Below are positions 11,829 to 23,379 of a DNA stretch of 64,000 bases, in pieces. The translations under genes were made by a program, and so were the position numbers. Numbering within the stretch: the first letter of the stretch is position 1; each line of letters opens with the position of its first letter. The DNA is from Annona cherimola (Eukaryota > Streptophyta > Magnoliopsida > Magnoliales > Annonaceae), in the NCBI GenBank assembly GCA_030490835.1, contig CM059972.1:55471563-55535562 (forward strand), read 5' to 3'. Below the pieces are notes generated by a model, which was given only the letters and a program-made list of their open reading frames with translations, was not told the origin of the DNA and ran no database searches.

Positions 11829-14659
11829 TGTGAAGCCCTAACCTAAGTAGGAATCATATAAATATGCATTTGAATGATTTATGTATGAATGATATATTCA
11901 TAAATGGATTATATGTATTTTTTATGATTGGTTGTAATTAGGTCAGTAATTATGAATGTTGTTTAAATTTATTAAATTCCATAATATAACTAATGGTGAT
12001 TAGGAGGCTAATTATGGAGCCAAGTTGAGAAAATATTGAAAAATTCATAACTTGATGGCCTTAAGGCGGATTGGGATGAAATTTGACGGGAAAGCACATA
12101 ATTTTGTGCTTAATCACATGGGAAAATTAGATTTTGAAAATTTCAATAATAATTGATCATCACCGTTTAAAGCTTAAAATGATCATAATTTGAGCTAGAA
12201 AGATCGGATTGAGATGAAATTTGAAATGAACGGCTAAAATTATGAGATCAAGGTTATGGAAGGATTTGATCATGAAAATGATGATGGAATTATTCTTGCA
12301 CGAAATTGGGATCATTGGTTTTGACTTTTCATCCCAAAAAGTGATTAGCATTTATGTTAAAAATGAGTAAAATAATCAAATGAATAAAGACGAATTTGAG
12401 GTGTCAAGAGGAGGTAAATTGTAGGGTATTTTGTGAATTACTAATAATGGAAAAATTCCTGCAATTATCTCATAATTAAATGCCCAATTAAATAGCTCAA
12501 AGGAGCATGGATGATGTGGCAGCTAGGGACGTCCAAACAGCCCATAAAATGGCATTTTGTGAAATATTGTTTTATAAAATAAATACCCAAAGTCAGCTAT
12601 GAGTTAATGAAGGTAAATGTGTATTAAATTAAAGTGAAAATTCGTGATTAAAAGGGGCAGATCTGGACCGTTGAGAGGAAATGGAAAAATGGACAGCAGC
12701 ATATCACATAGGCGATGTGGACGGTTTAGCTGCCTTATGAATATTTTTTGAATTTTTAAATTATACTAAAATGACCCTAAATAAGCTACACAACTAGGTA
12801 ATTAAGTGACTAATTAAATAAAGCTGCACCATGGTAAAAATTGTATAGATTTGCTGCTGAAAAGGGGACGTGTACAGGTACATCAAAAAATGAAGCAGAA
12901 ATTGTGACCGTTCAAGCAGCCAGAAATGTGATTTTTTTTTTAATTTTTAAAAAATACTAAATGTATGAATAATTAGCCTAGGTATTAGGGTATATAAATT
13001 TGCATTAAAAAGCTGCAAAATTCGTTGAAAAAAATGGAAAATCAACGTGATCTGGTGGACAGATTTGTGGTGTTTAATGCATTGGATAATTATTAAATTT
13101 TTAATTAAGAAAAATAGAATTTAAATGGTCCACAAGTTGCCATGTCAGCTAAGGAGATAAAAATGTATTAGAATAATCATAGATGAGGTGGAAAGTGGGG
13201 TCCACTAGCTGGAAAATTCCAGCTACTACACAAGGAGGGACGTCCATATGCAAGGGGTGGGAACTTAGAAAATTTCAAGCATTTTGAGTTCCCTTTTTCC
13301 AGCAGTGCATGTTCTCTCTCCCAGCCCCTTTCAAGCCAAAAACAAGAGAAGAAAAAAGGGGAAGAAAAGGAGGAATTAAGTTGAGGAAACTAGCTTGAGA
13401 AATTGAGTTAAGTGCAACTCAATCCAAGTAAGTATGTGTTTGAGTTTGAATGATTTTCATCTAGTTTTTCTAACTCAAATTATAGGATGTAAATATGATT
13501 CATAATGAATCCTTCAATGCGGATTTATGATGCTTGTAATTAGGGTATTTAATGAAAATTTAATAGCAAGTATGCAACTAAGAGTTTAAATGGAAGAAGA
13601 GAATAATTAGTGTTAAGTATGAGCTGTTAAACTAGTTTAAACTTGCTGAAATTTTTGTTTAATGTTGCTGTTTTATTAAGTTGATATGATTACATGATAA
13701 TTCATGTTTAGATATTGATTATATGTTGAATTAAGCATGATTTATGAATGTTAGAAGAAAAGCTAGTTAGGGTTACTCTTAAGACCCGAATTTTATGTTT
13801 AAACGTTGAAAATGATACGTGAAGTAATTCAAATAAATTATGGATGAATTGTAGGGTAAAATACCCTAAATGTAGGGTACTTTGGACGTGGAAAGGGACC
13901 TTGCATGAACTGCCCACAATCGGATTTTTAAAGGGGGTGTAAAGTGGACGTCCAAAGTGGTGTAAATGGGTACCCTATATGCATAAAAAGTTGCTGTTTT
14001 GTAAGCAACCTATATATGGATTTTAAATATGTGAAAATAATCTAAATTTGGATTAAGAAAAGTGGGATTACTTGCTGGAATCAAATGGTAAAAAATATGT
14101 TTAGATTGAAGTGTCAAAAGAGACGTTTAAAGGGTAGAAATCGGTTTCCAAAGTGCTGTTTTTGGAACCCTAAAATTAGTGGATTAAAAATCCGTGAAAA
14201 TACACTAAATAAGTGTTAATTGAGGTATATAATTATGCTGAATTAGAAGCCAAGTTGCTGATTTGAAAAATTTTAAGGAAAACATGAGTTATGTGTGAAA
14301 AACAGACATATGAGAAGTAAGGAGTATGATAAAATGATAACCAAGCTATGTGAAATGCTAAATTGCAAAAATACATAAAAATGAGATGGAAAAACGTGTA
14401 ATGTATTGGTGCTAAAATAATCTCAAATTTTGAGATTTATATAGGGAAATTAAATGTGAGATGTAATGAATGGTGGATACATAAGTATGTTACGTACGTA
14501 TACCCACCTTGAGAATTAACTAATAATAAGCAGTAAATAATCGGATAAATATCCGTTAAATCCCGCCGTGTGACGGGCAATAATCCTGATCATGTTTACC
14601 AGTCAATAACGATCCTGAGGTAAGGCTCAAGATGTGATGCTCGGGTTGGGGGCGCCACA
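11829..14659 (-). mobile_element. Solo LTR, family A (A2), 2831 bp
   Basis: Read on the minus strand, it begins TGTGGCGCCCCCAACCC and ends GGGCTTCACA, with TG/CA ends and perfect GAAGC duplications. Near its start is a conserved block (CCTTACCTCAGGATCG, GGTAAACATGATCAGG, GCCCGTCACACGGCGGG) shared with the copies at 33137, 41682 and 63605. There is no internal region, gag or pol, so it is a recombination product of a full element. Long non-coding LTRs of this kind fit Ty3/gypsy chromoviruses, but that label is inference. Confidence 0.85.
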
Positions 14660-14664
14660 GAAGC

Positions 14665-15577
14665 TGATGAAGATTGTGATCATGTATTTTGGAGATGTCT
14701 GGCTACTTTAAATGGATTTACTTTTCAGCTTCAGAGGCTGCGATTTGACAGGAATACTGCATCTTTGGAAGAGGCTCTCAAATTGTTATTAGTGATTAAG
14801 GATCTGAATCTTCTTACAATTCTGATATGTTCTTGTTGGAAGATTTGGTTCCTCAAAAACAAATTCTACAATGATGGGTCTAAGATTACAATGAAGGATG
14901 TTCCCAGGACGGTGGTTGATTTTATACATTCTTTTACCTCTGCTAGAATGATTAAAAAATAAAATTATCTAATATAGGAAAGCCTAACTAGGTGGATAGT
15001 TCCAACTAGAGGAATTCTGAAAATTTATGTTGATGCTGGTTTTCGACTATGGGATTGAAGTGCGGCTTTGGCTGCGATTATACGTGATAACAGGGGGGCT
15101 TTTTTCGCAGCTAGATCTTGGGTAAATAGCGAATAATGGAAGCTGAAGTCATGGAAGCACATGCAAGTTTGTTGAGCCTTATTTGGGCAGATAGCATGTC
15201 ATGCAGAAAAATTGAAGTTAAAACAGACTCTTTTCTTTTGGCCTCTTTGGTGAACGGACAGGAAAGTAGCAGATCCTATGTAGGTATGATGGTAAACAAA
15301 ATTAGGAAGATGGTAACAAAATTTGACTGTTGTTTTTTCACACACATTTTGAGAACAGGCAATTGTGTCTCCCATTCTTTTGTTGAAAATATATTAAATG
15401 GCTTTAGTGCCAATGATGTGTGGATGGAAAGTCCTCTACCTTGTATGATTGAAATACTTTATAATGATCTCTCTTACTTGAATGAATACACTGATGGCCC
15501 AGTCTCACCGAGCCCATCAGATTTGTTGGGGGCCTAGATCAAGTCTTTGCCATGGGAGTTTCTTTTTATCAAAAAAA
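14665..15577 (+). pseudogene. LINE remnant, part 2: zinc-binding domain end and RNase H
   Basis: Continues the element of 11041-11828. It opens inside the RT-associated zinc-binding domain (CDHVFWRC near 14677-14700; the two cysteines further upstream lie at the left side of the LTR insertion). Next comes 14765-14962, a typical linker with CWKIWFLKNKF. Then follows an RNase H-like domain: KIYVDAGF near 15018, a GAFFAARSW block, EAEVMEAHA near 15140, and KIEVKTDSFLLASLVNG near 15210. Stops and a frameshift occur near 14960, 15050 and 15136. An A-run at 15570-15577 may be the remains of the poly(A) tail. Confidence 0.75.
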
Positions 15578-15896
15578 AGTGACACGAGAAATTTCTTTCA
15601 TTGGTTTATTTCCTTTTAGAAACGAATGAAACATTAAAAAATAATTAACGAGGTGAAAAATTGGATAAGAAAATTGATTAAGGGGAATTTTTTTAAATAT
15701 ATGATGATTGTTAAAGAATTATAGAAGCAATAGTAGAGAAGGGTGGTACACTAGATAAGCAACATTTGTCACAAAAAATTTGTAGAAACTCTTACAACTT
15801 TGACCATATAATAATGCTTTAAAAAGTAGGGATAATGCCCAATGTAAAGAGGAACACCCAAGAGAAAATCTAATATATATATATTTTAACATAACT

Positions 15897-16085
15897 AGAG
15901 ACTATCACTTCAGTCTAGACTTAGAACAGGACCTAATTCATACACAAGCTGATGTCATGTCAAACCATTACTTAGTTATGCCCTCTGTGACTGCCAATGA
16001 TATTGCACATTACTTTGTTGAATCCAACAAAACTGGAAAAGACTTCTACGCTATTAATGGATGGCTAAAGAAAATGTGGCGATAA
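15897..16085 (+). other. Short open frame, unrecognised gene remnant
   Basis: An open stretch of 62 codons ending with TAA at 16083-16085. It has protein-like composition, including SNHYLVMPSVTANDIAHYF and TGKDFYAINGWLKKMWR. No ATG at a sensible position and no domain that I recognise. Surrounding DNA (15578-15890 and 16086-16490) shows nothing else. Confidence 0.3.
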
Positions 16086-16489
16086 CCCCCAGAATTTCTA
16101 GGCAATAAGTGAGCTATTTCATGAACAAAGTGTATTCAAATTATGGATAGTGCCAGTTGAGCCAAATCTTGACCATCCAATGAATTTTTAAACACTATCT
16201 AAAAAACCCTTAAAAATGAAGAGAAAGAATATTCCCCACCACCAAACTAGGCGTTCCTATGCCTTTTCCATTTACCATGGGAGATGATGTCTTGGTTATG
16301 TTGATAAATAGCTGGACCTTTCCAATTTGATCTCCATGACTTTTCCCATCTAAATCGCTTGCATAGATTGGGTAATCCGCAAATGGCAAGTCTGCTTGCC
16401 CATGTCTCATATCGCCTTCCTACCCAATCAATGAAAGGGAGCCATATATATATATTCATGAGATATTATGAACCAATGCAGCCAACAAC

Positions 16490-16850
16490 TACATTGTAAG
16501 TTATGGTATAATTGGCTTAAAATGGACCCTACATATACTTAAATGTATTGATAATTTATATAATCATTTATTTTTATATATAAATTATCTATTAGATAGT
16601 TTACATGTTGAAAAAATAACTTTAAAATTATTATTTATAATAAACTATTTTCTTATGTTAAATTTGTACCATTTTTAGATGGGATGTATACCCATATCTA
16701 ATTTGAATTAATAAAATTAACAATTCAAAATATAATGGGTAAAATAGATTATAATTTTATAATCATGTGGGGCCCATTTTGATCTAATTACACAATAATT
16801 TATAGTGCAATTGACTACACTGTAATATTTTCCCTGAATTTGTATATATA
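16490..16850 (+). mobile_element. MITE family D, copy D1
   Basis: Non-coding repeat of about 350 bp. It has inverted ends built around TTGGCTTAAAATGGACCC near 16513 and the reverse form GGGGCCCATTTTGATCTAAT near 16770. The middle carries TTTACATGTTGAAAAAATAACT and GTACCATTTTTAGATGGG, which recur in the other copies. No coding capacity. Confidence 0.65.
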
Positions 16851-17234
16851 GGCGTACAATATATTATATAACTTAAAATATTCATTTGTTAATTTTAATT
16901 TTATTTATTTTTGATTTTTTGCAAACATGTTTTCCTAAGTGTATGTAATTGATATACCAATTATTGCCATTTTATAATACATTACATATTTTATTTTTAT
17001 TTTTAAGAATGAACAATTTCAAGGGCATATAAGTTATTTTTCGCCTCTTTGATTTTTAAAAATAAAAATAAAAATGTAAAAATATTGTAAAATGACAAAA
17101 CTAGGTAAATACATTTACAAAAATATGTTTATGAAGAAAAATAAAAAATAAATAAAATTAAAATTAAACAATGAATATTGTAAGTTAAGCATATGTACAA
17201 TATATTGTATGTGTTCATCCTTTATATATATATA

Positions 17235-17600
17235 AGAGGTGTGATCCAGTATATTTACACGCATCATAAGTTCAATGCATTTGGCTCAAAATGGGTCATA
17301 CATGCATTTAAATATATTAATACTTTATACAATCATTCATATATGTATTAATTATATCTTAGATAATTTATATGTTGAAAAAACAACTTTAAAACTGGTA
17401 TTTACATTAAAGTATTTTATGACTCGAATTTTGTATTATTTTCAGATGGAGTCCATACACATATCCAATTTGGATAAAAATTGATATGCTAATAAAATAA
17501 ATAATTCTAAATACAATTAGTGGAATAAATATACATTTTAAGATCATGTGGGGCTCATTTTGAGCCAAGTACACTATAAGTTACGGTGCATGGAAATGCA
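17235..17600 (+). mobile_element. MITE family D, copy D2
   Basis: Same layout as D1. TTTGGCTCAAAATGGGTCAT near 17279 pairs with CTCATTTTGAGCCAAGTAC near 17554, giving terminal inverted repeats around TTGGCTCAAAATG. Its core again reads TATGTTGAAAAAACAAC and TTTTCAGATGGAGTCC. Confidence 0.7.
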
Positions 17601-17625
17601 TAGGATAAGTTCTCATATGTGAGAG

Positions 17626-17978
17626 GGGTGATCGGGTGCAGCTAGGTGCATGGGACCCCCCCCCCCCATGCGTCCGGCCATGAGACCCATTTTTTAAAAA
17701 TTTTTAATTTTTTTATAAACACATAAAGTCAGTTGTGCTTAATCTATAAATCAAGTTTTACTAATTTTGGATTGTTTAAATTTTTATTTTTAAACACAAT
17801 AACATTTTCATAATTTTATACTTCAAAAAATTAGGACACTATGTTTAAAAATAAAAAATGCTTTAAAATATCCAAATTTAGTAAAACTTGATTATAGATT
17901 AAGCACCACTAAATTTATGTGTTTATAAAAAATAAAAAATATAAAAGGATCCCATGCGGCTGTCGCGCCCGATCACCC
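17626..17978. mobile_element. Fold-back MITE, 353 bp
   Basis: The ends GGGTGATCGGG (17626) and CCCGATCACCC (17978) are inverted copies. The inverted similarity extends inwards far beyond the ends: ATAAACACATAAA, GTGCTTAATCTATAA and AAGTTTTACTAA appear on both strands, so nearly the whole element can fold into one long hairpin. A run of 12 C is present near 17656. I saw no clear target duplication. Confidence 0.8.
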
Positions 17979-18129
17979 TTCATTTATATATACACATACT
18001 GACAGAATATATATATAGTTATGCTTCTATGAAACTCTTTTTCTATGTAAACCCTTCCATTTTAAAAATCTTGATGGGTGATGGAAAATTCACTTAATTC
18101 ATTGGATTTAGTATCATTTATAGTATCTT

Positions 18130-18560
18130 GAAAATTCTTTTATTTTTTTAATTTCACTGTATATGGGTCTCGTCTATAAATGTGTAAAATTAACGTAATG
18201 AAATGATTCAATATTAAAATGATTTTTTCAACATCTAAATTATCTAAAATATCACTACTTTTGGATAAATAATTTGATAAAGTACTATTATATTCTAATA
18301 CATGTGTGAATGAATCTAAGCATTTTTCATATTTTACACATGAATATATATATTTCACACATGAATATATATATTTCAGCAAATGTGGTCATGCACATAT
18401 TTGATTTGGATGAAACTTGGTTTCCTAGATAAATATGTGATGTTAAATACGATAAATGGATTGGATTTTAAATCAATTATCAATAACTTAAAAATTAAGG
18501 GGGTTATATGAGACTAATTCTATATAACCTGATTATATAGAAGCAGAACCCATATATATG
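18130..18560. mobile_element. MITE family D, rearranged copy D3
   Basis: 18160-18260 matches the first half of family D in reverse orientation (GATTTTTTCAACATCTAAATT), whereas 18380-18470 matches the second half in forward orientation (GATTTGGATGAAACTTGGT). TA-rich direct repeats (GAATATATATATTTCA) lie between. This looks like two fused or internally inverted copies. Confidence 0.5.
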
Positions 18561-18574
18561 GGAGAATCCATCAT

Positions 18575-18930
18575 GTGTAGACAGACTGCACCATAGTTTC
18601 CACTGCAAAATGATCCCCACACATATTGAAATATAATAATACTTTTTACAATCATTTATCCATATAAAAATCTTACTTTAGATGGTTTAAATGTTGAAAA
18701 TATAATTTTAAACTTGATATTTACATTAAACTATTTTATTACATTGATTCTGTACCATTTTAAATGGGGCACATACACATGTTAGATTTGGATTAAAATT
18801 GGTATGCTATCAAAATAAATAATTTTAAATACAATAAACAGGACAAATGTTAATTTTAATACATGTTGGGGCCCATTTTCGTTCGTCTGTAATTGATTAA
18901 TTTCGTATATACATATATATATATATATAT
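18575..18930 (+). mobile_element. MITE family D, copy D4
   Basis: Contains the family D landmarks TTAAATGTTGAAAATATAA, TGTACCATTTTAAATGGGGC and GATTTGGATTAAAATTGGT in order, and ends with TTGGGGCCCATTTTCG. A (TA)n run follows at 18910-18932. Confidence 0.65.
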
Positions 18931-19002
18931 TTAAGAACCATTCACATGCAGATAAACTACACCATAATTACAATGAATTTCATTACAAATTTGTTGTGAA
19001 CT

Positions 19003-19395
19003 CAATTAATAAATCAAGAACAATTCATGTTTTGATAATTAACAATCTAAATTTGAGAATTTAAACGGACTAACATGTGTTTTACAATATTTTAAGATAG
19101 AATTTTTCAAAAATAAGATATGACAGATCAAGTTGCAGAGTTTAGTCGATTCAGACATCAACTTAGGTCAAGTTGATACTGAAGTCGATTCCAAGATCGA
19201 CTTCAACAGACTTTCTCAAATTCCAAACCATTGCTAGTGACAAGATTTGAACTAAAGGTTGAGATGACAATGACTGACACTTCAAAAGCATTTGAAAATT
19301 TTCAACAGGAGGTTTAAGAGAGCATTTGCCTAACTGCACTAATGATGACAACTGAAAGTGACGTAGAAATATGACATATTTTTAAGCCTACTGAG
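19003..19395 (+). mobile_element. SIRE-like LTR fragment
   Basis: Begins TGTGAACTCAATT, like the fragment at 48721. It continues with TTTTGATAATTAACAATCT and two decayed units of the AAGTCGA hairpin array near 19140-19205. It breaks off before the FAR1-like remnant. Confidence 0.55.
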
Positions 19396-19403
19396 TCAGA
19401 GTA

Positions 19404-20160
19404 ATGAAGTGCAAGACCGTGGTATGGAATATGATGGAATTGAAAGCTACATGTCATTACTTGAAATCTGAGTTCGGTAGTATCATTTGTCAATGCATAT
19501 TTATATTATTACACTATAAGGGAATAGTCTTCATGCCACCAAAACATGTTCTACTATGTTGGACTCAACAGGCTGAAAATCTATCCATTCAAGAGACCTA
19601 GATGTGCTCAAGGAATAAAGAGGAATCACTTGTGCTTCGTAATCATGTGCTATCATGAACACGAGGTTATCTCTATCAAGAGACATCAAAATGATCACGT
19701 TTATGAAGTGGTAAGAGATGCATTCCATGATATCAAGTGTGTGGTTCAAGACATAATGAAAAAAGAGAAAGCAGAAGTAGCCGAAAAGGAGATAGTTGTG
19801 GCAACATAAGTAATTGATGGGGATGTAGTAGACAATTTCAACAATAATGGTGATACACTAGTGGTTGTACCAATTGCATTTCATGGAATGTCAAATGGGA
19901 CTCTAGCAATACAAAGCTCACATATGTGTGGTGTTACTCCTCCAAATATAGTGTCATATAAAGGAAGAAATTCAAAATGGATTAAGAGAGCTCTTGAGTA
20001 GCCATGTCCTACTCAGAAGATGTGTCACGGATGCAATAAGATGGTAGTTGGACATGACAAGAGAACATGTTCTACTTTCAAAGAACTTGCCTCAACTGAT
20101 TGCAATGAATCCACAAGTGATATAGGCTCAAGCAAAGGACAAGGCCATGGACATCTAGGC
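19404..20160 (+). pseudogene. FAR1/FRS-like (MULE transposase-derived) C-terminal remnant
   Basis: Translation near 19450-19580 matches the SWIM zinc-finger region of FAR1-related proteins: KATCHYLKSEFGSIICQC, then FMPPKHVLLCWTQQAENL, the equivalent of the usual xxPSQYILKRWTxxAK. The SWIM cysteine/histidine pattern is damaged. Further on, 20016-20070 reads KMCHGCNKMVVGHDKRTC, a zinc-knuckle like that at the end of MULE/FAR1 proteins. Stops near 19600, 19807 and 19999 and frameshifts make it non-functional. FAR1 proteins are transcription factors derived from Mutator-like transposases; whether this is a decayed host gene or transposon is not decidable here. Confidence 0.6.
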
Positions 20161-20379
20161 ACTTTTAGACCGAATGAAATTCAAAATCAATTAGTATCTT
20201 TCTATATGCATTCATTGATCATTATATTTGTATATGAGTGTTTCTAACATATGCATCGATTTGTTCGAGTACTTGTGTTCATAAAAATTTAACCTCTTTT
20301 TTGTTGTGACTCTTGATTATTCTCTTGTAGGTAGTTTATTTTTAAAGAGAGAATGTTATCTTCTAGTTCTAAACCAAAG

Positions 20380-20930
20380 ACCAGTACTACAAACAAATGT
20401 GTGTGTTTTTGCAATGCAACCAACTATAATTCTAACTTCTAGAACTAAAGCAAATCTTGGTAAGCGCTTTTTCAATGCCGATATCACAATGTAAGTTAAA
20501 TTATACTATTTTTTGTTATTCGAAATGGTAATGTTTTCCTAATGTTTCTTTACTTCTCATATTGTTCACATAATATGCTTAACATTGTTGGTTCAACCTT
20601 TTATGGGTTTCTTCTATGGATTATAATTTTTTTAAGTGGATGAATGATCTGAGGATGCCAATTACATCTAGTGGAGAAGAGTTACATTTCAAGGTGGATG
20701 ATATTGTATAAATACGATCCACCATTGCGGAATTGAAGGTCGACTTCGAGTCATTCATACATTGTGTGTGTCAACTGAAGGAAATTCAAATGGACATGAT
20801 AAAAGAATTATAGCATGTTGATTACAACAAAGACAGAAAAGTAGCTGAGATGGAGAAAAAGTTAAACTTATATGTTGCAGTCATCTATATTTTAGTTGCA
20901 CTTGTGTTTATGATGATGTTAAGTATTTAG
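20380..20930 (+). pseudogene. GRF-type zinc-finger protein remnant with C-terminal membrane segment
   Basis: 20395-20490 reads VCVFAMQPTIILTSRTK followed by NLGKRFFNA, the spacing of a plant GRF zinc finger, but several metal-binding cysteines are replaced. A GTAAGT donor follows at about 20491. Similarity resumes at about 20622 with NFFKWMNDLRMP, the end of the GRF motif, so an intron of about 130 bp is likely. After two in-frame stops the tail reads KKLNLYVAVIYILVALVF, a hydrophobic segment typical of the small membrane-anchored plant GRF proteins, with the stop at 20928-20930. Lost cysteines and stops argue for a pseudogene. Confidence 0.5.
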
Positions 20931-20959
20931 TGTTTGTTATTGTACTTGAAACTAAATGT

Positions 20960-23100
20960 ATGTTTATGTATTTGGCTATGGAACTAAGTGAATTTCAATA
21001 AAGTGCTTGAATTTAATTCAATGCTTGTTTAAGGAAATCATAGATGTTGAATCTTTTATTTACGGCTACAAGTTAACTTCAATATGACGCTTGCATTTAC
21101 TCAAGCTCATGTGAATGTTTTGGATGTAGTACTGTTATGCATGTGACAACAAATCATGGGATGGGAGGTTTAACCTATATCTAGAGTTAAAAAATAAAAT
21201 TTCAGTAGGTAGGGCTTGATTGAAAAAACTTCTTAAGTTTAGAACTCTATTAGGATGTAGCAATAAGGAGAAATTACAAGGATATAGGGACAAACAGAGG
21301 CAGATCCAGTGTGGATGGTTTTTTAGGGTTGCTTAGAAGGAGGGAGCACGTAGATGATGCTTTTGCCAATACCAACATGATATCTTTAATCATGCAGTCT
21401 GTTAGATCATGGATTACACTCTGTCCATCTATTACCTTTAAATATTTAATGGACCTAACATGCAACCACTATTCATTTTACAGGTTGACAGTTGAAGCTT
21501 GATCCTACCCCACAAAATTCTTCATGCAACAAACCAAGCATATTTAGTTCAGATGTAGTGGTTTAAAAGAGTGAGGTTCACATCAAACTGTGCCCATTTT
21601 TGTTCAAGCCATTTCCTTAGGTAAAAAAAATTTCATTTTTTCCTTCACTCTAGTACTAAATCAAATTATTGTCGAGAAAGACATGCGTGGCAAAAAGATT
21701 GTGCTACCAAGGGTTCCCAACTAAATTACGGACTTAAAATTACACAACGTTACTTGAATTCAACAACAAGATTGCAAGTACAAACTATTTCAGTGAACAA
21801 GGATATTTAAATTCATTCAAGGGAGAGACTTGACATTAATAGTGAACAAACCATTGCTCACAATCATACAAACCTTTGCCTTGCTGATGTACATATTGAC
21901 TCATATGAACTTATGAACTTACCACATACACTAGAAATCGACAAACCCAAATCTCTATTCAAACAAAGGATCTCCATTGCATCTTATGAAACTTGTCATT
22001 TGCAGTCAGGTGTATTGCTTCAAAGAACTTCCATCAAATAGGGAAAATATTTTCATCTGGACTCAATTTGTGTCCATTTCATGCTTGGAGATGGTAAGTT
22101 CTTGTACTTGATGCCACACTTCATAAAAAAATTTATATTTTTCTAAGGAAAGCCTTAGAAGTTCAACTGTCTTTATGTGTTTGCTTATCTATCAATAAAT
22201 TTTACAAAAGCTTAGTTCGGCAATTTTCTATATAAACAAAAAAGATAATTTTAGAACCCACCATTTTTTCCTCTATTTGATGCAGGGATCTACCATTGCT
22301 AACTTCTCATTCTGCCAACTGTCATGAAGAGGAGATCCTACTAATGTAAATTGACACTTGGCTTTCAATAAAAAGCAAGCAAGCAACAATTCCATTATAA
22401 ATTCAAAATCATATTCCAAACAAAAACGCCTCTAGCATTCATGTTCTAAAAATTTCAAAATCTTAGTTTGGGCACATGAATCAGATTAGAACAAATATCA
22501 TCCTAGCACCAAATATCAATTTAATCCTTAGATCACCTCCAAACCAGATATTCTAGGTGGCAAATATCAATCGAACACCTAGTCTATGGATGAAGCAATC
22601 CCCAGGGTAGTTGCTAGATTGTAACTTATAAGAATATGAAGAAGTCACCAGATTAGCCACCAATTAGAAGAGATTCTAGGGTCGTTTGCTTTCTCTTGAA
22701 CCTCAACCAAATATTGATTCCTTGATTGTTAATTTTGACAGGTATCTTATTGAATGTAGGCATTTTTTAGTAAAACATGGACCATAGATTCAATTTGTTC
22801 ATTTCATTCTTGTTGGATTCCCACAGTGGATAGTTGTGGTTGTATAATAGCAAATACCTAATCCTTTAGCCATTTCGGCAAATTAGGAACTTCAATCATA
22901 AGTATACTCGATTACATATTCGGCTTCCAAACCAAGCAAGCAATTCTATATAATCTCTCTAATAGTCATAGAGAATGAAAAAATATATGTGTCTGCAAAT
23001 GAACTTGTGCTAATTGCATTTGTCCAAATCACATCAAATGAAGATAGATAAATGAAGCTTACCTGCATCTTGGTGTTTGTAAGGGTAGCCTCTTAGTGGA
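20960..23100. other. Region without a recognised gene
   Basis: About 2.1 kb of moderately AT-rich DNA with no long ORF. Exon-sized pieces and intron-like text are possible (for example around 22010-22370, which has a plausible splice-rich look), but I could not tie them to a protein. Confidence 0.4.
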
Positions 23101-23106
23101 TCCAAC

Positions 23107-23370
23107 TTAATTCCCTTCTACAGATCTTCCTTTAAAGATCATATATTTAGACCACTTCTCATATGCTAATGCATTATTCTTTGCCTTCTCAATCAACTTT
23201 GTCATTTCTTCATAAGAAAAATTCCTCTCATGCTTAAGGAAGTGTACTTGGGCAAGGCCTTGATGAGCTCTTGTGTGCCATATCTTCAGCGCGCTAACAT
23301 AGCAACTAACTACTTCATCTAATTTTTCACAATCTACACAGACATTGCCAAGGTTGGTCAAGGGCTACAT
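23107..23370 (-). pseudogene. ETO1-like (ethylene overproducer 1) gene fragment
   Basis: The minus-strand frame reads TNLGNVCVDCEKLDEVVSCY, then ALKIWHTRAHQGLAQVHFL, then EEMTKLIEKAKNNALAYEKW. This is very close to a single exon-like block of the C-terminal TPR region of plant ETO1/EOL proteins, BTB-TPR adaptors that direct type-2 ACC synthases to CUL3 ubiquitin ligase. Only about 70 of roughly 900 residues are present. Similarity stops after EKWSKY and the frame then ends within 15 codons. There is no BTB domain and no neighbouring ETO1 exon that I could find. It is best read as a captured or decayed fragment, possibly carried by a transposon. Confidence 0.7.
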
Positions 23371-23379
23371 TCATAATAA

